From assembly GCA_026636295.1 (NCBI GenBank), contig CP089453.1, positions 186,001 to 250,000 of the forward strand: a stretch of DNA of 64,000 nucleotides. The letters are read 5' to 3'. Shown one piece after another: positions 44,172 through 54,368 of the stretch (within the stretch, counting starts at the first letter, position 1; every line of letters starts with the position of its first letter). The position numbers and the translations under genes are program-made. Source of the DNA: Medakamo hakoo. Taxonomy: Eukaryota; Chlorophyta; Trebouxiophyceae; Coccomyxaceae. The notes beneath the pieces were generated by a model. That model saw nothing but the letters and a program-made list of their open reading frames with translations, had not been told where the DNA came from and did no database searches.

Positions 44172-46594
44172 TCAAGCTGGCGCCTGGGTGACGCCGACCC
44201 CCTCGGCCGCTGCTTCCCGCGCGGCTTTCGCCGCCGCCGCCGCGCTCGCCGCCGTCAGCGGCGCGTCCACGACGGGTGAAGACGCATGCTTCGGCGCGGC
44301 GCCCGCAGCGGCGGCGGCGGCCAGGCGGGCCGAGTACGCCGCCCGTTCTTCGAGCGCCGCGGCGTCGCGCGCGGCCGCGGCCGCGTCGGCGTCCGCCATC
44401 TGCTGGCCCAGCCGTCCGACCGCGGCACCCCACGCCAGGATGACGCCGACGTAGACGGCCGCCACGGCGCCCATGGAAGCGGACAGCGAGCCCGTCGCCA
44501 TCAGCAGCGCCTGCGTCACCCAGGCGCCACCGCTCTTCCCGACCTGCGACCCGACCAGGTCCACGGCTGCCTTGCCCTTTTTCTTCACGGCCGCGTCCAT
44601 TTCGATGTACACCATTTCCTTGGCCGGGTCGAACAGGGAGAACTTGGACGAGCGCGCAAAGACTTGGGTGAGGGAGCCGGCCGCGACGCCGGCCGCCGCC
44701 AGGGCGCCGGGGGAGAGGCCGGCGACCGAAACGCCCGCGCCCGCAGCCAGCGACAGCCCGAAGAACGCACCGCCGGCCGCCAGCATGACGGCCGGCGTCG
44801 CGGCCGCGGCCACCGTCCAGCCGGCCACCTGAAACACGAGGCGCCCGCCCAGCATGAGCCCAATGGTCAGCCAGCCCGTCGCGATGGAGACGTCGGCCAG
44901 CGCGGCCTGGTACGCGGCCGCACTGGGGTGCAGCGCGCGCAGCGCGCCCTTCCACGCAAACTCAAACAGGCGGTGGGAGACGCCGTAGCCCACGACTAGG
45001 AGGGCGAGGTTGGAGATCAGTGGGGAGGAGGACAGCGTGGCGGCCGTGTCGGCCCAGCCCTGCTTCGCCTTCTTCTTTTGGCGCGGCGGCGAGGCTTTCT
45101 TCGGCGCGGACGCCGGGCGCTCACCCCCCCCGCCCTCCTCGTCCGAGGACCCGGGCCGGGGCACGCGGGCGTCCACCCAGGCTTTGGCGCCGCACATCAC
45201 GGCCGTCATGGCGGCGACCGTGGCCACCAGCACCCCCAGGCCCGCGTCGCCGCTCGACGACGCGGCGCGCGCGTTGGCGCTCACCCACTTGACGAAGCTG
45301 CCGGAGCAGACGAGGGCGACGTTGGCGGCGATGCCCATGAGCGGGTAGATCGCCTTGGCGTCGCGCACGGAGCAGACTTCATTGGCCAGCGACCAGAAGA
45401 GGAGGGCGATGACGGCCGGCCCCCACAGCTCGGCCACGCAGAAGAACAGAGCAAACGTCCAGTGCTCCGCGAGCGAGGCGACGCCCGCCAGGCCCGCCGG
45501 CAGGGACGGCGCCCAGCGCGCGGCCAGGCCCGCCGGGTGCAGCCAGGCGGACGCGGGGTAGATGACCGCGGCGAACAGGGCGTAAAAGCCGACGAGCGGC
45601 GCGACGGCCGCGTAAAAGACGGACCGGGGCGGCAGGGCTTCGACGCACCGCGAGTAAAATGCGAAAAAGGCGAGGGAGGCGGGCAGGACGCCGACCGCCG
45701 ACAGGATGGGGAGGGCCTCCGCCCCGGCCGCCGTCACCAGGATGGCGTCCTTCAAGTTTTGCAGGATGGTCAGGTTGAAGGACGCGCAGAAGAAAATGGC
45801 GGCGAGGGGCAGGGCCTTGCGCCACAGGGCGCCCGGCTCGGCCGCGGCCGCCTCGATTTCCGAAAAGTCGTCGGCGGGGACGCGCGGGAATGCTGAACGC
45901 GGGGCGCCGCCGCCGGTCGAGCTGGCTGCACGGGCGCGATTGCGCCCAAACCAGTGGTTTTTGGAGCGGCGCTCGAGGTAGTGTTGGTCGGTCTACGCAG
46001 GTTAGGAGGGGGCAGGGATGGGATGTGATGGAGGGGCGGGGCAGGGTGAGGTTTTTGCGTGCTGGGGCGCAGCGTGGCAGCGCCGGCCTGCGCGTTTTTT
46101 TCTTCTTCTCACCTTGGCCGTAAATGCGGACAGCTCCAGCATGAGCTTGTTCCAGGGCGTGCGCGCCAGCGTCTTTCTCCACGCCTTGACACGGGCGGCG
46201 CGGGCGTCATCCGTGGCGGACGGAGGCTGGGGTTCGCTGTCCGCCGGCGTCGCACCGGCCGGCGTGCGGCGGCCTGACGACGACGGCCGGGCGTCGTCGT
46301 CGGCGGCCAGCAGGATGGGCCCGGCCGGCTGGACCGGGGTGAGCAGGCCTCGCCGGGGCAGGCCTGGGTGTGTGGTGTGAGAGGGTGGGACAGCGCGCAC
46401 GTGAGGGGGCGGGGGCCGAGGAGGCGGCGAGTTTGTGGCCTCTCGCATGCACTTGCGGCGGGAGACTGTCGGGGGCGGGCCGGCGTGCTCACTCCCGCGC
46501 GGCCCACGCCAGCCTGGGTACCTGTGGCGGGCCTCGGCGGGCCGGGCCTGCCGGCGGTTCGGCCGGGCGCGGGCAGGGCGCCCGGAGCGTTCAT
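44172..46594 (-). CDS. Plastid ATP/ADP translocase (NTT, TLC family)
   Basis: Minus-strand exons 46594-46522, 46363-46113 and 45992-44172 give 714 residues. The first 90 residues (MNAPGALPAPGRTAGRPGPP and on) are a likely plastid transit peptide. A matrix-side loop TDQHYLERRSKNHWFGRNR leads to about eleven membrane segments. Typical blocks are AIFFCASFNLTILQNLKDAI, FWSLANEVCSVRDAKAIYPL, GYGVSHRLFEFAWKG and FSLFDPAKEMVYIEMD. NTT proteins import cytosolic ATP into plastids in exchange for ADP. The last 60 residues are an Ala-rich tail. Its start is divergent from the LON-domain gene with a 229-base gap. Confidence 0.93.
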
Positions 46595-46823
46595 GCCGGG
46601 CTTTGTTTTTGCGGAGGGAGGGTGTTGTGTTGATGGAGTGGAAAAAGGCTTGGCCCGTCCGTGCTCTCTCCACACCCGTCTCCTCTCCTCTTGCGACCGA
46701 TTCTCGCGGGGCCGGGCCGAAGCCTCGTCCCACCTCGTCTTGCCGCCCCTCTCCCTCCGCTGCACAGCTGCTGGAGGCACGCACGTGTGCACTTGGCCCT
46801 ACCAGCCACTGAACCGCAAACAA
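46595..46823. promoter_or_regulatory. Divergent promoter region, ATP/ADP translocase / LON protein
   Basis: 229 bases between two starts, both for proteins predicted to be plastid-targeted. The pairing may mean shared control, which is inferred only from layout. Confidence 0.45.
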
Positions 46824-48026
46824 ATGGCGCCCCTGGCCGCCGCGGGCTGCGGGCTGGGCGCACACGCGTGGCACGCCGCGCCGCGCCCCAGGGCCCGCCC
46901 TCCGCTCCCAGCCCCACCAGCGGCGGGCGCCCGCGCCGGGCCCCGCCCCGCCCGGCTCCTCGCCCTCCGAGCCACGCCGGACGACGACGAAGACGAGCCA
47001 GGCCCGTCCATCGCCGACGGCGAGTACAAAGACCTCCTAGACGCGTCGGCCGACCCGTCGCCGCCCCCCGCCCCGCCCCCGGGCCGGGTCATCGAAGAAC
47101 TGCCGGTCTTCCCCCTGAACGTCGTCGCCTTCCCGGGCGCGGACGTGCCACTCCACATCTTTGAGGCGCGGTACCGCGTCCTGTTCAACACCCTGCTGAT
47201 GGGCGCGGAAGAGTGAGGGGCCTTTTTTTCATTTCCTGCGTCCCCCCTCCCCACCCCCTCCCACCCCGCCCTTTTTTTCACCCACCGGCCACCGCAGCGG
47301 GGGCTCCCAAGCCACTCACACCGCACGAAACGTACAAAACAACACACCAACAGCGTCGAAGACGGCCTCGTCCAGCGGGAGCGGTCGTGGGCCGGCACCC
47401 GGTCCTTTGGCATGTGCTTCTCCGAACCCGGGCCGGACGGCGGCATTTCCGCCATCGGCACGCGCCTGGTCATCAAGTCGCACACCCAGCTCAAGGACGG
47501 GCGCATGCTGATCGAGAGCGTGGGCGCGGAACGCTTCCAAATCCGCAACGTCGTCCAGGCATCGCCGGTCGTCATTGCGGAGGTGGAGACGCTCCCCGAC
47601 GACGACGAGGGCGACGCGCTCGCCGCCAAGCTGGCGTCCGCCGTCGCGGAAGCCTTCAACACCCTGCTGCGCCTCAACCTGAAGATGGGCCTCGTCCGCC
47701 GGTCGGCGCTCCTGGCCAAGGCCGGCGCCTTTGCCGCGACGGGCCCCGGGCCGGACGAGGTCGAAGGCGCCGGCCTGGCCGACAAGTCGCCGGCCGAACT
47801 GTCCTACTGGGTCGCGTCCTACTTTGTCGACTCGCCGACCCACCAGCAGGCGCTGCTGCAGGAGGCGTCGACGCGGACGCGGCTGCGGGCGTTGTTGGAG
47901 GTGTTGTCCGGGTCCGCGCGCTACCTGCGGGCCCGGGCGGCCGTGGAGGGGGCGCTGGCCGGCGGGAGCAGCCCGGGCGCGGGTGGTGGGGCAGAGGACG
48001 GCCCGCCGCCGGGCGGGCCGGACTAA
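46824..48026 (+). CDS. Plastid LON N-terminal-domain protein
   Basis: Exons 46824-47212 and 47354-48026 give 353 residues. Residues 1-55 are a likely transit peptide, then an acidic DDDEDEPG stretch. The Lon substrate-binding domain is clear: IEELPVFPLNVVAFPGADVPLHIFEARY (shown in parts VFPLNVVAFPG and LHIFEARYR), then the joined VEDGLVQRERSWAG, and DGRMLIESVGAERFQI. No ATPase or protease domain follows, which fits the stand-alone plant LON-domain proteins rather than Lon itself. Its role is not defined, and protein quality control in the plastid is the usual guess. Confidence 0.87.
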
Positions 48027-48220
48027 TGATGGGAGGGGGGCGTGTGCGTTTTTTTTCTTGGGGAGTGGGCGTGCAAAACACAAGCGAAGCGAAAAGCAAA
48101 ACAGGCAGGCAAAAGAAATGACGAAGGATTTTTTTTGGATCTCTCCTCCTTTCGCACACACACGCCAACAAAGCTACACACACCGGGCCACCCTCTCTCT
48201 CCGCGTCCTCCCCCTCCCCT

Positions 48221-48595
48221 TCACGGAATCTGGCGGTCGTAGTTTTTGCCCGCGCCCAGGGCCGCCTTCTCCGCGTTCTCGGCGACGACCGCGTCGTAGG
48301 TCTCCTTCGCGTAGAACAAAAACGGCGCCTGGACGGCTTGGACTTCTTCGGGCAGGTAATCCCGCTTCAAGCTCAAGTCCTGGGCGCGCTTCAAGCGCTG
48401 GTTGCGCGCGTCCACCTCCTCCCGGGGCAGGCGGCGCAGCGTCTCGCCGATGTCGCCGTCGGCCATGGGGTCGAGCAGGTCGTCGTAGCGCAGGCCGTAT
48501 TTCCGCAAGGTGTCCCCGACCGCCGCCTGGTACCGAGCGGCGGCCCAGCGGACCAGGGGCGTGAAGAGGCCCGGGGGCGGGGGCGGGGGCGGCAT
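48221..48595 (-). CDS. QCR7: Cytochrome bc1 complex subunit 7 (QCR7/UQCRB)
   Basis: A single exon gives 124 residues. The family core is nearly complete: KYGLRYDDLLDPMADGDI, then ETLRRLPREEVDARNQRLK, RAQDLSLKRDYLPEEVQAV and a tail NYDRQIP. The Pro-rich start and basic residues fit a matrix-facing protein without a cleaved presequence. QCR7 stabilises cytochrome b in complex III. It is convergent with the LON-domain gene and lies 687 bases from UFC1 on the other strand. Confidence 0.95.
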   Translation of the reverse strand: MPPPPPPPGLFTPLVRWAAARYQAAVGDTLRKYGLRYDDLLDPMADGDIGETLRRLPREEVDARNQRLKRAQDLSLKRDYLPEEVQAVQAPFLFYAKETYDAVVAENAEKAALGAGKNYDRQIP

Positions 48596-49282
48596 GGTGT
48601 TTCGGGCGAGCGTTTGCCTGGGGAGGGTTGTGGGTGGGGTGAGAGGGCGTGTGAGCGGCGACGAGGGAGGCTGTTTTTTTTTCCTGCGGGCGTGCAACCA
48701 CCACAACTGCCTGCACTTCACCCACACACGCTGCGCCGCGCGGTCAGAGAACTTTGAAGACTGAATTTGTTGGGACGCGTCGCAGCGCGGGGAGGGCCAA
48801 CGCGGCGAGTGGTGTGCGCCGAAGCAGCGCGGCGGCGCGCGCAGGGGCGCGCCGCCGCCCTTCTCGAACCGCCCACACACACGCCACACAGCCCCGGTCT
48901 AACGCCCCGCCTAAGACAGCCAAACAACTTGGGTCAGAGCTTCATCACACCGCGGGAGGGCGAGGGAGGAAAGGATCCTGGGCGTGCTTTTTCACGGGCG
49001 GGGCGGCCCCGCGCCGCGATGAGCCGCGGGCGGCGGCGCGAGCGGAGCGAGGCGAGGACAACGGCGCCGCCGAGGCGACTGCACCCTCTTCCAGCCGCGT
49101 GCCAGGCCAAGTTAAGACGCGGCCACGGCCGCACGCGCGGGGAGATGAGGGGAAAGAAGGCAGGGACCTCACCTGGAAAGAGAGAAGGGGCCACGCCGAA
49201 CGGAACGAAGCAGTGTGGAGAGAGACAATGCCGCACGCCCCCCATTCATTGTCCTCTTTCGCGTGCTTCAACAAAGCCAGCC
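48596..49282. other. Intergenic region between QCR7 and UFC1
   Basis: 687 bases between two divergent starts, the longest divergent gap. It holds several T runs near 48680 and GC-rich mixed sequence. A frame open from 48767 runs into UFC1 but has basic, low-complexity content and is best read as untranslated. No tRNA, repeat or conserved block was found. Confidence 0.6.
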
Positions 49283-49969
49283 ATGGCGGACGCCCACAAG
49301 CTGCCGCTGCTGACGGTGCGTGTTTGGGTACGCGGCTGTGCGCACCCCGTGCCTTCCGTGGGCGTGAGGTCCGGCTGTGCGACCCGTCTGCCGTGTCCAT
49401 CCCTCTCTCCCCCCGCTCGCACCCTCAAACCATCCCCCCCCTCTCCACACACACACACACACACACACACCATCCCCCAGGTCAACGCCGGCCCGCGGGA
49501 CGCGTCCGCCTGGCCCGCCCGCCTCAAAGAAGAGCTGGGCGCCCTGATTTCCGCCGTCAAAGCCAACAAAGACGCGGGCGCCGACTGGTTTAGCATCGCG
49601 CCGACGGACAAGAGCGGGACGGCGTGGACGGGCACGGCCTGGGCGAGTCACGACCTGGTCCGCTACTCCTTTGCCTTTGAGCTCGAGGTGCCGGCGGCGT
49701 ACCCGGCGGCGCCGCCGGCCATCCGCATCCCGTCCCTCGACGGCAAGACGGCCAAAATGTATCGGGGCGGGTCCATTTGCCTGGACGCGCACTTTGCGCC
49801 GCTGTGGGCGCGGCGCTCCCCCGGCTTCGGCCTGGTGCACGCGCTGGCGTTGGGCCTGGCGCCCTGGTTGGCGGCGGAGGTGCCGCTGCTGGTGGCGGGC
49901 GGGCTGATCAGCGACGATGCGGGAGGAGGAGGGAGGGCAGGAGTAGAGGGAGGCGGCGGGGGCGTGTAG
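49283..49969 (+). CDS. UFC1: UFM1-conjugating enzyme E2 (UFC1)
   Basis: Exons 49283-49315 and 49481-49969 give 173 residues. The first exon codes only MADAHKLPLLT. The join gives LLTVNAGPRDASAWPARLKEE as in UFC1 (in parts, NAGPRD and ARLKEELGALI). The catalytic Cys is C111 in KMYRGGSICLDAHF, followed by PLWARRSPGFGLVHALALG. UFC1 takes UFM1 from UBA5 and passes it on with UFL1, chiefly for ribosome and ER quality control. The last 20 residues are an unusual Gly-rich tail. The 165-base intron is stop-free and a multiple of three, and contains a CA repeat. Confidence 0.95.
   Translation: MADAHKLPLLTVRVWVRGCAHPVPSVGVRSGCATRLPCPSLSPPARTLKPSPPSPHTHTHTHTIPQVNAGPRDASAWPARLKEELGALISAVKANKDAGADWFSIAPTDKSGTAWTGTAWASHDLVRYSFAFELEVPAAYPAAPPAIRIPSLDGKTAKMYRGGSICLDAHFAPLWARRSPGFGLVHALALGLAPWLAAEVPLLVAGGLISDDAGGGGRAGVEGGGGGV
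49446..49471. repeat. (CA)n repeat in the UFC1 intron
   Basis: About twelve CA copies lie ten bases before the UFC1 acceptor CCCCCAG. Confidence 0.9.
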
Positions 49970-50023
49970 AAAACATGAGAGAGAGAGAGCAGTGGGGTGT
50001 CAGCCCTGAATTCATCTTTTTTC

Positions 50024-51967
50024 TCACCACCCGGCCCGCGCCACGCCCATCGCCCTCACCACCGCGCCCGCCGCGTTGTGCCCCGCCACGCCCATGACGG
50101 ACCCGCCCGGGTGACAGGCCGCCGACCCGGCGAACAAGCCCTCGACGCCGGGGGTGGAGTACGGGACGCGGGCGTCCAGGGCGCCGGCCGCGTTGTCGGC
50201 GTGGTGGATGTGGCCGGACGCAATGCCAAACTCCCGCTCGATGTCCGCCGCCGTCAGGACGACCGCCTCGTCCACCAGGGCCGAAAAGCCGGGCGCGAAG
50301 GCGTCGCAGACGTGGGTCAGGAGGTGGGCCGCGTACGCCTGGGCGGAGGCCGACTCGCCCGTCCAGGGGCCGGGGGGGTCGCCCGCCTGCGCGCCACGGG
50401 CGCTGTGCGGCCCGGGCGGGACGAGCTGCACAAAGAGCGCGGCCGAGTGGTGGCCGGACGGCCCGTCGCGGACGGAGGGGTCGGCGGCCGAGTGCGTGTA
50501 GACTTCGACGGGCGGGAAGGGCGGCAGGACGCCGGCCGCCGCGTCGGCCGCGGCGGACGCCAGGGCCTCCATCGCGCCGGAGCCCGCGCGCGGGCTGTCC
50601 GCCCCGGCCAGCAGGTGCGCCGTCGTGTTGTGCTGGCCGGCGCCCGGGTCCGGGCAGCAGGCGTAGGTCGGCAGGTGCCGCAACGCCAGGTTTACTTTGA
50701 ACGTCCAGCCGGGCCGGCGCAGGGCGTCCAGGCGGGCGCGGTAGGTCGCCGGCAGGGCGGCGCCGCCCCCCGCATCCAGCAGGCCGGCCGCCGTCCAGGG
50801 GTCGGCCCCCGCCAGGACGGCGCTCGCTCCCACGGTCCGGCCGTCGGCCAGGGTCACGCCCGTCACCCGCCGCCGACCGGTGTCGTCCACCGTGTCGATG
50901 GACGCGACGGGGCAGGCGGTCTCGATGCGCGCGCCAGCGCGCCGCGCGGCGCCCGCCAGCCTCGCCGTCAGCGTGCCCATGCCGCCCCGCACCAGCGCCC
51001 ACGCCCCGCCGCTGCCCTCCAACCGCACCATGTTGTGCACCAGGAAGTTGTAGCCCGTCCCGGCGTCGTACGGTGAGGACGACGACCCGGACAGCCCGTC
51101 CGTCGCGGCGTACATGGCGGGGACCAGGTCGGACGCGAAGCCAAACCTGGCCAGGTAGGCCGCGACGGACCCGGTCAGCAGGCCTTCCATGGCGGGCCGC
51201 AAGTCCGGGCGCGTGTGGCGCTGGAGGACGGCCTCCAGCGACGGCGCCTCGCCACCGTCCGGGATGAGGAGGGCGGTCGCAAAGTCTTCCCGGATGGCGG
51301 CCAGCTCGGCGTTGAGGCGCTCGTTTGCCTCCCAATCCTGTTGCGTGAACATGGACACAAACTGGGCTTTCGTTGCGTCCTTGTCGCGTCCAAACAGGAC
51401 GTACCCGCCGCCGCCCCGCGCGCCCGCCGGCGTCGGCAAAAAGTAGTGCGGGTCCCGCCTGATGATGGGCAAGTCGTCCAGGCCCAGCGTGGTCAGCAGC
51501 TCGGGCGGCCAGGGGCCGAGCAGGTACGCGCCCAGCGAGTGCGCCAGGCCGGGCGCCTTGTTTTTGAACGGGTGGGTCGTGACGCACGCGCCGCCCAGCC
51601 GGGCGCGCGCTTCGAACAGGCGGACGGAGAGGCCGGACCGGGCGAGGAGGGCTGCCGCCACGAGGGCGTTGTGGCCGCCTCCGACGATGACGACGTCCGC
51701 CGTCGACGGAGAAGAGGACGACGGCCGCCCGCCGCGGGCGGCGTCGGCGATGGACCGGTCGAGCGGCGGTCCGGCCGCGGCGGGCGGGCTGCTGGTCGAA
51801 GAGAAGGGCGCGGCCGCCGCGGCCGGGCTGGTCGAGAAGGAGGCGGCCGCTGCGGCCGGGCGGAGCAGGCGGTGTGGGCGAGCCGCGGCGGCCGCGTCGC
51901 CGCCCGCCGTCAACGCGGCGGCGGCCGCGCGGGCCAGGCTCGCACAGCAGCGCGAGGAGGACCTCAT
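50024..51967 (-). CDS. PYROXD2-like FAD oxidoreductase
   Basis: A single exon gives 647 residues. Residues 1-75 are Ala/Ser/Arg-rich with RSSSRCCASLARAAAAAL, a probable mitochondrial presequence. The FAD-binding motif is DVVIVGGGHNALVAAALLA, then LFEARARLGGACVTTHPF. Other family blocks are SSSPYDAGTGYNFLVHNM, GGMGTLTARLAGAAR and the C-terminal FAGSAACHPGGSVMGVAGHNAA. The last resembles the FAD-binding end of phytoene desaturase-like enzymes. PYROXD2 is mitochondrial with an unclear substrate. A carotenoid isomerase is an alternative, but the GGGHN motif favours PYROXD2. It is convergent with UFC1 (54 bases). Confidence 0.88.
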   Translation of the reverse strand: MRSSSRCCASLARAAAAALTAGGDAAAAARPHRLLRPAAAAASFSTSPAAAAAPFSSTSSPPAAAGPPLDRSIADAARGGRPSSSSPSTADVVIVGGGHNALVAAALLARSGLSVRLFEARARLGGACVTTHPFKNKAPGLAHSLGAYLLGPWPPELLTTLGLDDLPIIRRDPHYFLPTPAGARGGGGYVLFGRDKDATKAQFVSMFTQQDWEANERLNAELAAIREDFATALLIPDGGEAPSLEAVLQRHTRPDLRPAMEGLLTGSVAAYLARFGFASDLVPAMYAATDGLSGSSSSPYDAGTGYNFLVHNMVRLEGSGGAWALVRGGMGTLTARLAGAARRAGARIETACPVASIDTVDDTGRRRVTGVTLADGRTVGASAVLAGADPWTAAGLLDAGGGAALPATYRARLDALRRPGWTFKVNLALRHLPTYACCPDPGAGQHNTTAHLLAGADSPRAGSGAMEALASAAADAAAGVLPPFPPVEVYTHSAADPSVRDGPSGHHSAALFVQLVPPGPHSARGAQAGDPPGPWTGESASAQAYAAHLLTHVCDAFAPGFSALVDEAVVLTAADIEREFGIASGHIHHADNAAGALDARVPYSTPGVEGLFAGSAACHPGGSVMGVAGHNAAGAVVRAMGVARAGW

Positions 51968-52137
51968 GGCCGTCTCGCTGACGGGTCGTGCGGCCTGAGC
52001 AGTGGCCGCCGCGCGCCGGGCGGGCGTGTCGATGCAGACTGTTTTGATGGGAGAGTGTGCGCGGTTGCGAGAGCAGACGGGCGCCCCCATAGTTTCGTTC
52101 GCGCGGCCCCTTTTTCGGAGCCCGCTCCGCCACAGGC

Positions 52138-54168
52138 ATGGCGCCTCCAGGAGGCTCGGCGCCCCGCCGACCGGGCGAGGCACCCACGCTGCCCGTCGTC
52201 GCCATAGGCCTGACCCTGCTGGCCTCATTCCAGTTTGGTGCGTGAAAAAAAGCGCGGCGACGCGGCCGATGCTGTTGCTCGCGCACCCTCCCCCCCCCCC
52301 CCCGGAGAGGCGCCCCTCCTTCTTCCATCTCGTCAATACGTGATGCGAATTGACGGCAGAATCGATAAATATCTTCGCTTAATCCAATTGGAATTCTCGA
52401 GTATTTTGGTCAAATACTTCTTGACGTTTAAGATAGAGGAGAGCCGCGCCCGCCCTCACGAATAAAAGAAAAACGCCCGACACACACAAAAACCCACAGG
52501 CTGGCACATGGGCGTCCTGAACCCGCCCCTGTCAGCCGTCGCATCCGATCTAAACTTCAACCCGACGGCCGCGTCCCCGACCGCCGCCCTGCTGGGCGCG
52601 GCAGCGCTCGGCGCTTTGGCGGCCGGCTCCGTCGCGGCCGCGACCGGGCCCGCGGCCGCCCTGGCAGCGACGGGCGTCCTGTTCGCGGCCGGGTCCGCGT
52701 CGTGCGCTGCGGCCGGATCTTTGGTAGCTCTCTCCCTCGGCCGGTCCGCGGCCGGCTTCGCCGCCGGCGCCGCGTCCGCCCTCGCGCCCGGCTTCCTCGG
52801 CGTGCTCTCCGCGGGTCGCCCATCCTCCGCGGGCGCCGTCGGCTCCCTCCACCAGGTGGGAGTTTGCGCTGGCATCGTGGCCGCGACGGCTGCAGGCCTC
52901 GCCTACGACGGCCCGGAAGTGTCCCACCCACTGCTGGGGGCCTGGCCCGTGTGGCGGGCAGTCTTTGCGGCCGGGGCGGTGCCTGGAATCGTGCTGGCTG
53001 CTGGGTTGGGCTGGTGCGCGTCCGCTCCGCCGCCGTCACCGCGCGCCGCCGCCGCGTCCGCCGCCGCCGCCAGCCCTGGCGGCACGCCCTCGCCCTCTTC
53101 TTCAGCGGGAGGCGGTGCGGGCGAGGCCGGTCCACCCGCAGGCGTCGGCGTGCTTCGCCGCCTGCTGTCCTCAGAAGCGTCCGGCGGCGGCACGCCCCTC
53201 GCCGCGCTGGCCGCCGAAGTTGCCGCGGGCCTGGACGGCGACGGCGGCGGCGGCGCGACGTCTCCACGGTCGCCTGTCCGGCCTGGAGGGGACGCCGCAC
53301 CGCTCCTGCACCGGCACTCGCCCACCCGGCGAGGGACGGCTGTCGCGCCACCGCCGCCGCCGTCGCTGCCGCCGCCGCCCGGCCCGCCGCCGTCCGCCCA
53401 CCACCCCGCGCCGTGGTCGGCCCTCCTCTCCACCCGCGCCCGCCCCTCCCTGGCCGCCGCCGCGGGCGTGCTCCTGGCCCAACAGGCCTCCGGCATCAAC
53501 ACCGTCATTCTGTTCTCTGCCACGCTCTTCGCTGCCGCGGGCGTGCGCCGGCCCGTCGCGGCCGCGCTGGGCGTGGCGGCCGTCAACCTGGGCGGCGGGT
53601 GCGTCGCCGCCGCCCTCGTCGACCGCGCCGGCCGCGTCCCGCTCCTCGTCTGGTCGCACGGCGCCATGGCGGTCGCGTTGGGTGCGCTGTCTGCCTCGCC
53701 CGCGCTCGCCCCGCCCGCCGGCCCGGCCGCCGCCGTCGCCGCGGCCCTCACCTTTGTCGCCGCGTTCTCGCTGGGGTCGGGGCCCGTCGCCTGGATTTAC
53801 GCGTCCGAGGTCTTGCCGCCGGACCTGAAGGACCGGGGCGGTGCTGCCTCTGTCGCCCTCGCGTGGCTGGCCAACCTGGCCATCGGGTCGACGTGTCCGT
53901 GGCTGTTGGTGCGTCGCTTTGTTTTCCCCCTTCTCCGGAGAAGGACAGTCGTGGACACATCCCCAGCATGCCAGGTTTTTTGCGTTTTCTCTCACACACT
54001 GCTCCTCCTTCCCCCCACAAAAAAAAACGACTCCACAACCAGGCCAACGCGGGCGTGACTCTGACGTACGCCGGGTATGCGGCGGCGAACGTGGGCGCGG
54101 CCGTGTGGGCGGCGGGGTTGGCGGAGACGAAGCAGGGCGGGGGGAGTGGCGGTGGTGGGGAAGCATGA
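52138..54168 (+). CDS. MFS sugar transporter (GLUT/plastid glucose transporter-like)
   Basis: Exons 52138-52237, 52500-53908 and 54043-54168 give 544 residues. Exon 1 supplies the first membrane segment (TLPVVAIGLTLLASFQFG), which joins WHMGVLNPPLSAVASDLNF, a GLUT-type start. Without it the protein would lack TM1. Later motifs are SLGRSAAGFAAG, QQASGINTVILFSATLF, DRAGRVPLL and GPVAWIYASEVLPPDLKDRG. The central loop (about residues 205-335) is a long Ala/Pro/Gly-rich insert that is not usual. It should move hexoses across a membrane. The membrane itself cannot be told. Intron 1 contains an AT-rich island. Confidence 0.88.
52324..52440. other. AT-rich island within a transporter intron
   Basis: About 115 bases inside intron 1 of the sugar transporter (52238-52499) are roughly 40% GC by eye, against about 70% all round. 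The patch holds motifs such as GATAAATATC and ACGTTTAAGAT, plus stretches open in more than one frame. It looks foreign in composition, for example an organelle DNA piece, but no source is identified. Confidence 0.7.
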
Positions 54169-54368
54169 GAGAGCGGGGAGCAGTGTTAGACAGGCCCTTG
54201 TTTTTTTTTTGATAGTTCGAGTCAGGGAGGCCGGTGTGTGGGAGGCAGTCTCTCGAATCTCTGGAGGCACGTGAGCCCGTGACTGGCAGGGGAGGAGAGA
54301 GCACGAGCAAAAGCTCAGGGGGCCTGCCCTGCCCGGCCAAAATTGGTGCCCTTCCCCGTCGCAGAAAG

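Noticed and set aside
48767-49282. In-frame extension of UFC1 to 48767
   Set aside because: The added sequence is basic, low-complexity and has no homology. UFC1 proteins start close to the ATG at 49283.
52508-52510. ATG at 52508 as the sugar transporter start
   Set aside because: It would remove the first membrane segment. The exon at 52138-52237 supplies it and keeps frame.
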